From positions 1-64,000 of the forward strand of contig CAVUWK010000008.1 in assembly GCA_963745175.1 (NCBI GenBank): a stretch of DNA of 64,000 nucleotides, written 5' to 3'. The notes beneath the pieces are model-generated. The model did not search any database and was not told the origin of the DNA. It was given only the letters and a program-made list of their open reading frames with translations. Position numbers and translations under genes: made by a program. Numbering within the stretch: position 1 is the stretch's first letter; each line of letters begins with the position of its first letter. This DNA comes from Bog-473 sp963745175. GTDB taxonomy: Bacteria > Actinomycetota > Acidimicrobiia > Acidimicrobiales > RAAP-2. Below are positions 58,432-64,000 of this stretch, in pieces.

Positions 58432-58914
58432 ATGGAAATTGCCCTGGCGGAGGCGCAGGCGGCCGCTGACGAAGGTGAGGTTCCCGTGGGTGCCGTCGCC
58501 TTGATTGCGGGGAAGGTTGTGGCGGGGCGCCACAACCAGCGCGAAGGCGCCGCCGACCCGACGGCCCACGCGGAAATTTTGGCGCTACGCGATGCCGCGG
58601 CCGCTCTCGGTGGATGGCGACTCTCGGAGGTCACCCTGGTCGTCACGCTCGAGCCCTGCCCGATGTGCGCCGGTGCGCTGCTGGCCGCCAGAGTGGGTCG
58701 GCTGGTCTACGGGGCGACCGACCCGCGAGCCGGCGCCTGCGGCACGCTCTACAACCTGTGTGCCGACCCACGCCTCAACCACGAGATCGAGGTCACGTCG
58801 GGCGTCCGCGCCGCTGAGTGCAGCGCCCTGTTGTCGTCGTTCTTCGCCGAGAAACGAGCAGACGGCGGCCGGACAGCACCCCTGCCGGATCCCGTCTCGG
58901 ACGGCGGGGGCTGA
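58432..58914 (+). CDS. tadA: tRNA adenosine(34) deaminase TadA
   Basis: Converts A34 to inosine in tRNA-Arg(ACG). The 160-residue product has the zinc and catalytic motifs PTAHAEILAL (HAE) and EPCPMCAGALLAARV (PCxxC), and the family start MEIALAEAQAAADEGEVPVGAV. The last 20 residues (RADGGRTAPLPDPVSDGGG) are a non-conserved tail. It stands between the acidic repeat protein and tRNA-Ser(CGA). The 257 bp after it (58915-59171) contain no gene I can see. Confidence 0.95.
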   Translation: MEIALAEAQAAADEGEVPVGAVALIAGKVVAGRHNQREGAADPTAHAEILALRDAAAALGGWRLSEVTLVVTLEPCPMCAGALLAARVGRLVYGATDPRAGACGTLYNLCADPRLNHEIEVTSGVRAAECSALLSSFFAEKRADGGRTAPLPDPVSDGGG

Positions 58915-59171
58915 CCAACCGGTCCGGCCCGACGGGAGAAACGGATGAAACAGGCCACCCAACGGCCGTCGCCGAGGTCACGTCGAACGCCATCCTGAGC
59001 GCTCGAAACGGGCCATTCCACCACCGGCCGGCGACCTCAGACGGGTCCCAGCGGACACGGCCGGGCAACGCCGTGCACCATCGTCCTGACCTCGTTCTTC
59101 GCGCCGGTGGCGCCCCTGGAGGGGCCCTCCTCGAGCTTCCGGACCAGGTCAGAGCGACTAGGATCTCCGCC

Positions 59172-59257
59172 GGAGGAGTGCGAGAGCGGCCGAATCGGAC
59201 GGTCTCGAAAACCGTTGTGCCTCATGGGTACCGTGGGTTCAAATCCCACCTCCTCCG
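59172..59257 (+). tRNA. tRNA-Ser (CGA)
   Basis: An 86-nt class II tRNA with acceptor GGAGGAG/CTCCTCC, anticodon stem ACGGT/ACCGT around CTCGAAA (anticodon CGA), a long variable arm and T-arm GTGGGTTCAAATCCCAC. The first 25 nt and the last 25 or so equal those of tRNA-Ser(GGA), so both may have come from a duplication. Confidence 0.95.
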
Positions 59258-59368
59258 CTCGGGGCCGCAGAGGTCCACCGCATGGGCGGGTGCGGCAAGA
59301 ACATCGGCAGGGCAAGCGCCTTGCCGGCAGCACCTGGCCGCTCCCTGGCGGCCGGAAAGGAGTACACC

Positions 59369-59641
59369 GTGGCACGCGCACGTTCGACATTCGGGAAATT
59401 GCAGCGCGACCAGGCCAAGAAGGACAGGGCCAAGGCAAAGATGGATGACCGCATCTCGCGGAAGGAGGACAAGGCGGCAGCCAATGAGCAGGCCGCCCCT
59501 TCCCCCTCGGCCGACGAGGTCGACCAGACGCGTCTGCTGGAGGAGTTCGCCGCACTGCACGAGGACCTGGCCGAAGGCCGCATCTCCCTCGACGACTTCG
59601 AGGTCCGCCAGGAGGAGCTGCGCGCCAAACTCGTCGTCTGA
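59369..59641 (+). CDS. Small SHOCT-like protein
   Basis: A 90-residue protein starting at GTG 59369 with GAAAGGAG 6 nt upstream. The N-terminal half is a basic, charged helix (KLQRDQAKKDRAKAKMDDRI). The C-terminal half, LLEEFAALHEDLAEGRISLDDFEVRQEELRAKL in the gene, has the pattern of a SHOCT domain: a short helix, a G-x-[IL]-[ST]-x-x-[DE]-F turn and a second helix. Such domains are found at the ends of many bacterial proteins and are thought to mediate oligomerisation. The function is unknown. It follows tRNA-Ser(CGA) by 111 bp. Confidence 0.75.
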   Translation: MARARSTFGKLQRDQAKKDRAKAKMDDRISRKEDKAAANEQAAPSPSADEVDQTRLLEEFAALHEDLAEGRISLDDFEVRQEELRAKLVV

Positions 59642-59690
59642 CAGGTTTCCGGTGGAGCCAGTGCCACGGGGCACTGGCCTGCCGCTCCCG

Positions 59691-60710
59691 TCAGGCGGGG
59701 CTGCCGCTGTCGCGTCCCTCGAGCCACCGTCGAAAGCCGGCCGCGTTGGAGTGGACGCCGTTCATGATGTCCAGCTTCTCCTTTTGCGCCGCGTCGATGT
59801 CGCCCATGAGGGGATCGAAGCGGTCGGCGAGGGCATCCGCTATGTCGGCGCCCTCGCGATAGGCCTTCTCCGCCGTCTCGGCCCACAATCGGAGGGTCTC
59901 GTCGGCCTCGGCCAAAAGCTCCTCCGGGTGCTCGAGCAGGCCGTAATGCGCCAAGGCGATGCCCGAAGGCCGGCGTGCGCGGAACTTGGCCAGTGAGGCG
60001 AGAGCCAGCTCGAGATCGAAGTCCGGAGGCGGGGTCGAAGGCCGCAGGACGCCGCCGTCGGGCAGTTTGACGCCGACGGCATCTCCGGCGAAGAGCACCC
60101 CACTCAGCGAATCGTGCAACCCGACATGGTGTTTTGCGTGCCCGGGTGAATCCAGGGCCACCAGACTGCGCCCTGGGCCGACCTCGATCTCCTCGCCGTC
60201 ATTCAGCACATGGAGGCGCTCCTGCGGCGTGGGGTCGATGCGGCCGTAGAGGGAGTCAAGGAGCGGTCCGTAGACGCGCGCCGCTGAATCAATGAGGCGC
60301 GACGGGTCGGCCAGGTGCCGCGCCCCCTTCTCGTGGACATAGACCGTTGCCGAGGGAAACGCGCGGGCGACGTCACCGACCCCGCCGGCATGGTCGAGGT
60401 GGATGTGGGTCACGGCGACTCCGGCCAGCTCGGCGGGTCCGACTCCGATCTGTTCTAGCGCCGCGAGCAGCACCGGGACCGACGTCTGGCTCCCGGTCTC
60501 GATCAACACGGGCGCCGATCCCTCAATGAGGTAGCCGGCGGTCACCCGCTCCCAGCCCCCGAGCATGGTGTCGATCTCGAGCACACCGGGGGCGATGGAG
60601 CGTGGCGGGGGCACGGCGGGAACGGCATCGCCGCTCTCGGGGTCGTGGACGTGCAGGCCGGCAGGGGCGTGGCGGTGGGCCCGACCCCCATGTGCGTGCG
60701 TCCCGCTCAT
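59691..60710 (-). CDS. MBL-fold metallo-hydrolase
   Basis: A 339-residue protein of the metallo-beta-lactamase superfamily. The metal motif HIHLDHAGG is at about residues 101-109 and LDSPGHAKHHVGLHD supplies further ligands, followed by GVLFAGDAVGVK. The first 30 residues are His-rich (THAHGGRAHRHAPAGLHVHD), possibly a metal-collecting tail. The family ranges over thioesterases, lactonases and nucleases; nothing here narrows the substrate. No promoter or ribosome site is obvious before the ATG. Confidence 0.85.
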   Translation of the reverse strand: MSGTHAHGGRAHRHAPAGLHVHDPESGDAVPAVPPPRSIAPGVLEIDTMLGGWERVTAGYLIEGSAPVLIETGSQTSVPVLLAALEQIGVGPAELAGVAVTHIHLDHAGGVGDVARAFPSATVYVHEKGARHLADPSRLIDSAARVYGPLLDSLYGRIDPTPQERLHVLNDGEEIEVGPGRSLVALDSPGHAKHHVGLHDSLSGVLFAGDAVGVKLPDGGVLRPSTPPPDFDLELALASLAKFRARRPSGIALAHYGLLEHPEELLAEADETLRLWAETAEKAYREGADIADALADRFDPLMGDIDAAQKEKLDIMNGVHSNAAGFRRWLEGRDSGSPA

Positions 60711-60800
60711 AGTTCGTTGACGTCAGTGACGACCCTGACGTCGTCGGTCAGACGACCGAGCGCATCTGACCGACGTTGAAGGAGGACGGCGGGGACCATA

Positions 60801-62705
60801 TCAGCGCGCTGCGCCGGTGCGGCGGTGGACGGCGCTGCGACCGAGACGCTTCATCCTCCCCACGGTTGCCGAGGTGACCGTGTTGTCGACGAGGATGCGG
60901 GAACCGTCGTCGGCGAGGGCGAGCGGATCACTCCCGCTGAGGCGGAACGCGGAATTGATCAGCGAGACATGCGAGAAGGCCTGTGGGAAGTTGCCGACCA
61001 GTCGGCCGGCCTGCGGGTCGTACTCCTCGGACAGCAGGCCGAGTTCGTTGCGCAATGCGAGCAGGCGCTCGAAGAGCTCCTCGGCTTCCGCGCCGCGTCC
61101 GATCATGTGCAGGCAGTCGACCAGCCAGAACGAGCACGCCAGAAAGGCGCCTTCCCGTCCCGTCAATCCGTCGACGGCACCGTCATCGGTGGTGCGATAG
61201 CGCAGAACAAAGCCATGATCCATGAGGTCGCGTTGTACGGCCTCCACGGTGCTCACCACCCGCGGGTCGCTAGGCGGCAAGAACCCGACCAAGGGGATCA
61301 TGAGCACGCTCGCGTCGAGCTGGCTCGAGCCGTAGTACTGGGTGAACGCGCCGACATCCGTGTTGTAGCCCTTGTCGCAGACTTCGGTGAAGATGTCGTT
61401 CCGCAGCGAGCGCCACGCATCGAGGGGGCCATCGAGATCGGGCCACTCCTCGAGTGTGCGCACTGCCCGGTCGACGGCAACCCAGGCCATGACCTTGGAA
61501 TGCGTGAAGTGCCGGCGCGGGCCCCGCACCTCCCAGATGCCGTCGTCGGGCTGCTGCCACCCCTTCTCGAGGAACACGACGAGCTGCTTCTGCAGGCCCC
61601 AGGCCGACCGGCTGTGCACACCCTCGGAGCGGGCCGACGAGTACAGGGCGGACATGACCTCGCCGTAGACGTCCAGTTGGTACTGATCGGAGGCCGCGTT
61701 GCCGATCCGGACGGGCGCCGAGCCTTCATAGCCGGGGAGCCAGTCCGCCTCCCATTCGTCCAGCCGGCGTTCCCCGCCCGGCCCGTACATGATCTGCAGT
61801 TTCGAGACGTCACCGGCAACGGCGCGCAGGAGCCAGTTGCGCCATGCGAGGGCCTCTGTGTTGTAGCCGCCGCGCATCAAGGCCTCGAGCGTGAGCGTTG
61901 CGTCGCGCAACCAGCAGAACCGGTAGTCCCAGTTGCGGTTTCCCCCGAGCGCCTCGGGCAACGAGGTGGTGGCGGCGGCCACGATGCCGCCTGTCGGCGT
62001 GTAGGTCAGGGCCTTCAGAGTGATGAGGGAGCGAACCACGGCATCCTTGTACGGCCCGACATAGCAGCATTGTGTGGCCCATTCGCTCCAATATGCCTCG
62101 GTGAGGTGGACCGAGTAGTAGCTGTCCAGCGGTGGCGGCGGTTCCTCGTGCGACGGATACCACACGAGCGTGAAGGGGTAGCGCTGGTTCTCGGTGACGG
62201 TGAAGTCGGCGACGGTGCGCATGTCCTCGCCAACGACATCGACCCGGTGCCAGAGCGCCACCGAGTCCGGGCCGGCGGTCAGGCGGGTCAACCCTTCGTC
62301 CGAGGTGACCCACGGGACCACCTCCCCGTAGTCGAAGCGCACCGCGAGCTCCATACGCATGTCGACCTTGCCGCTCACACCCTCAACTGATCGCACCAGG
62401 TGCGGATGCCCCTCGCGCACCGGCATGCAGTCGGTCACTCGCACCGTTCCGGTGGCGGTGTCGTATTCGGTCTCGACCACGAGGGTGTCGGGGCGGTACC
62501 AGCGCCGCGTGGCCACGATCACCGACGGGCCTCCCACGGGGGCAATCTTCCAAAAACCGTTGTCCTCGTCGCCCAGGAGTCGTGCGAAGCACGATGGCGA
62601 GTCGAAATGCGGCAGACACAACCAGTCGATTGAACCGTCCAAGCCCACCAAGGCGGCCGTGTGGAGGTCTCCGATGACGGCGTAATCCTCGATGCGCTGG
62701 CTCAT
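60801..62705 (-). CDS. Glycoside hydrolase family 15 protein, trehalase or glucoamylase-like
   Basis: A 634-residue protein with the bacterial GH15 two-part layout: an N-terminal beta domain starting IEDYAVIGDLHTAALVGLDGSIDWLCLP and an (alpha/alpha)6 barrel with GGNRNWDYRFCWLRDATLTLEAL. The general acid is probably the Glu in GIWEVRGPRRHFTHSKVMAW and the base the Glu in LLSEEYDPQAGRLVGNFPQAFSH. In mycobacteria close relatives hydrolyse trehalose; others act on alpha-1,4-glucans. There is no signal peptide. It lies 18 bp after the MarP-like gene and is probably cotranscribed. Confidence 0.9.
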   Translation of the reverse strand: MSQRIEDYAVIGDLHTAALVGLDGSIDWLCLPHFDSPSCFARLLGDEDNGFWKIAPVGGPSVIVATRRWYRPDTLVVETEYDTATGTVRVTDCMPVREGHPHLVRSVEGVSGKVDMRMELAVRFDYGEVVPWVTSDEGLTRLTAGPDSVALWHRVDVVGEDMRTVADFTVTENQRYPFTLVWYPSHEEPPPPLDSYYSVHLTEAYWSEWATQCCYVGPYKDAVVRSLITLKALTYTPTGGIVAAATTSLPEALGGNRNWDYRFCWLRDATLTLEALMRGGYNTEALAWRNWLLRAVAGDVSKLQIMYGPGGERRLDEWEADWLPGYEGSAPVRIGNAASDQYQLDVYGEVMSALYSSARSEGVHSRSAWGLQKQLVVFLEKGWQQPDDGIWEVRGPRRHFTHSKVMAWVAVDRAVRTLEEWPDLDGPLDAWRSLRNDIFTEVCDKGYNTDVGAFTQYYGSSQLDASVLMIPLVGFLPPSDPRVVSTVEAVQRDLMDHGFVLRYRTTDDGAVDGLTGREGAFLACSFWLVDCLHMIGRGAEAEELFERLLALRNELGLLSEEYDPQAGRLVGNFPQAFSHVSLINSAFRLSGSDPLALADDGSRILVDNTVTSATVGRMKRLGRSAVHRRTGAAR

Positions 62706-62723
62706 GTCCTCATTCTTGCCGGT

Positions 62724-63908
62724 TCAGCCCGAAATGCACGGACCGGTGCTGACCGGTGAATGGCGCCGCTCCGCCTGCTGCACGCGCGTCTCCACCCCGG
62801 GCGAGGTCAGGGCGTAACCGACGTCCTGGTAGACGGTGGAGCGGGAGAAGACGACCCCGATGACCTGGCCCCCCGGGCCGAGCAGCGGGCCACCCGAATT
62901 GCCCGGCAGGACGCTGGCGTCGAGAGCGTAGACGCCTCTTGTGACCGACCCATCGTTGTAGATGTCCTTGCCTGTAGCGGTGACCTCCTCGGTCACCCCG
63001 GCTGCGCCGATGCTCAGGCCTCTGTCTTCCGGATAACCGAGGAACGCGGCCTGCGTACCGCGAGGAACGATGGACGAGCTGATCGTGAGGGCCGGACCGA
63101 GGGGCGCATCGGTCCTGAGTACCGCCAGGTCGAAGTCGGGGTCGAACAGCACGGGTGTCGCGTCGTACGCGCTGTTCCCCAGGATCACCTGGGTGTTGCC
63201 GTTGCTCTCCCCCGCGACGACGTGCGCATTGGTGACGACGAGCCCGGGGCCGACCACGAAACCCGAGCCCTCCTGTTCGTTGCTGCACGCCGTGCCGAGG
63301 ATTTTGACCGTCGAGAACACAGCCGGGTCGGCCAGCGCCCTGGTCTCCGCGTCCGTCGGCGTCGAGACAGCGGGCGTCGAAGGCGGGGTGAGAGTCGAGA
63401 AGGCCTGGGGGAACCCTTGATTGTTCAGAAAGGTCTGCAGGTCGTTGAAGATGGAGGGGGCCTGGGGCAGGACCCGGTCGATGGAGTGGAGGATGTCCGA
63501 GCGCGCCACGGCGGCACCGAGGGAGGTGAACCGGCTGTTCGGGGACAGGACCACCGCTGCGACGACCCAGACGGACAGCAGGACGGCCACGACCGCCACC
63601 CCGACTCCGAGCACAGCGTCGACATTGCCCAGATGGTGCCGGCGCACCGTGACGTTGCTCCAGGTGCCGAGGACGCGGCCGCCGTACCCGAAACCACAGG
63701 CGGTCAGCAGGACCAGCGACACGACGACGACGGAGCGGGTGACGTCGCCATGCCCACTCCTCAACAACGGCACCCACACGAGGGTCCCGAGAAGGAATCC
63801 GAGCAGAAAGCCGCCGAATGTGAGGATCTGGACGAGGGCCCCGAGCCGGAGGCCGTGCACGGCCGCCAGCAGCATCAGCCCGATGATCAACAGATCGACC
63901 CAGTCCAC
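62724..63908 (-). CDS. marP: MarP-like membrane serine protease with CvpA domain
   Basis: The N-terminal 150 or so residues are a CvpA-type membrane domain with four segments, starting VDWVDLLIIGLMLLAAVHGL. A periplasmic trypsin-like domain follows, with His in VVTNAHVVAG, Asp in DPDFDLAVLR and Ser in VLPGNSGGPLLG. In mycobacteria MarP is needed for acid resistance and cleaves a peptidoglycan hydrolase. Two cysteines (TACSNEQ and near the C-terminus, GPCISG) could form the redox bond known from MarP. The GTG at 63908 (394 residues) is chosen because TACCCT lies 7 nt upstream and the CvpA domain begins there; the frame stays open to 63998. Confidence 0.88.
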   Translation of the reverse strand: MDWVDLLIIGLMLLAAVHGLRLGALVQILTFGGFLLGFLLGTLVWVPLLRSGHGDVTRSVVVVSLVLLTACGFGYGGRVLGTWSNVTVRRHHLGNVDAVLGVGVAVVAVLLSVWVVAAVVLSPNSRFTSLGAAVARSDILHSIDRVLPQAPSIFNDLQTFLNNQGFPQAFSTLTPPSTPAVSTPTDAETRALADPAVFSTVKILGTACSNEQEGSGFVVGPGLVVTNAHVVAGESNGNTQVILGNSAYDATPVLFDPDFDLAVLRTDAPLGPALTISSSIVPRGTQAAFLGYPEDRGLSIGAAGVTEEVTATGKDIYNDGSVTRGVYALDASVLPGNSGGPLLGPGGQVIGVVFSRSTVYQDVGYALTSPGVETRVQQAERRHSPVSTGPCISG

Positions 63909-63915
63909 CGATGCG

Positions 63916-63921
63916 AGGGTA
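63916..63921 (-). promoter_or_regulatory. -10 element of leaderless marP mRNA
   Basis: Minus strand TACCCT ends 7 nt before the GTG at 63908, within the longer open frame, and so argues for the shorter protein. Confidence 0.5.
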
Positions 63922-64000
63922 GCGAACGGTGCACTGGGAAATGCGGCCCCCACCGCTATTGTCGGCGTGCCGTGCTTCCATGCTCCGTGTCTCGACACTG

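Overview
The window is a 64 kb piece of a high-GC chromosome from an actinobacterium. The evidence is the NusG with a long acidic N-terminus, a CysNC fusion, an acyl-CoA carboxylase epsilon-like subunit, MptB-like and MarP-like proteins, a small-type SRP RNA, and frequent GTG/TTG starts. A deep-branching group such as Acidimicrobiia is my guess from this mixture; there is no 16S gene to test it. There are no CRISPR arrays, insertion sequences or prophage.

Left part (1-31 kb). Core transcription and translation genes lie on the minus strand: tRNA-Thr, tRNA-Met, rpmG, tRNA-Trp, secE, nusG, rplK, rplA, rplJ, rplL, rpoB, rpoC, and, after a gap, rpsL, rpsG, fusA. In most bacteria rpoC is followed directly by rpsL. 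Here about 15.7 kb of metabolism separates them. That block carries acyl-CoA carboxylase beta and epsilon subunits, an ethylmalonyl-CoA-mutase-type B12 mutase, 3-hydroxybutyryl-CoA dehydrogenase, acetyl-CoA acetyltransferase, crotonyl-CoA carboxylase/reductase and a VOC epimerase. This is much of an ethylmalonyl-CoA (acetate/C4 assimilation) pathway. It also holds aspartokinase, two cyclophilins, a SixA-like phosphatase, a serine-less S51 peptidase homologue and the sulfate-activating pair cysD-cysNC. Two of the promoter regions share a TetR-type operator and another has a large palindrome.

Middle part (31-51 kb). This holds a GNAT acetyltransferase, an MptB-like mannosyltransferase, tRNA-Tyr, YajQ, GtrA, a GH1 beta-glucosidase, TesB, citrate synthase, an unknown membrane-anchored protein and a UDP-sulfoquinovose synthase. 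A rmuC-recC-recB-recD cluster follows. Its reading frames are broken more than 20 times although all motifs survive.

Right part (51-64 kb). This holds phoU, asd, recR, dnaX, the SRP RNA, two tRNA-Ser genes flanking an acidic hexapeptide-repeat membrane protein and tadA, a small SHOCT-like protein, an MBL-fold hydrolase, a GH15 glycosidase and a MarP-like CvpA/serine protease.

Two patterns cut across the window. First, at least 14 genes have a TANNNT -10 hexamer ending 6-8 nt before the start codon, the mark of leaderless mRNAs; this settles several start sites. Second, single-base frame breaks occur even in rpoB, rplJ and rplK, which cannot be dead in a living cell. At least some are therefore consensus errors, and every broken gene here should be read with that in mind.
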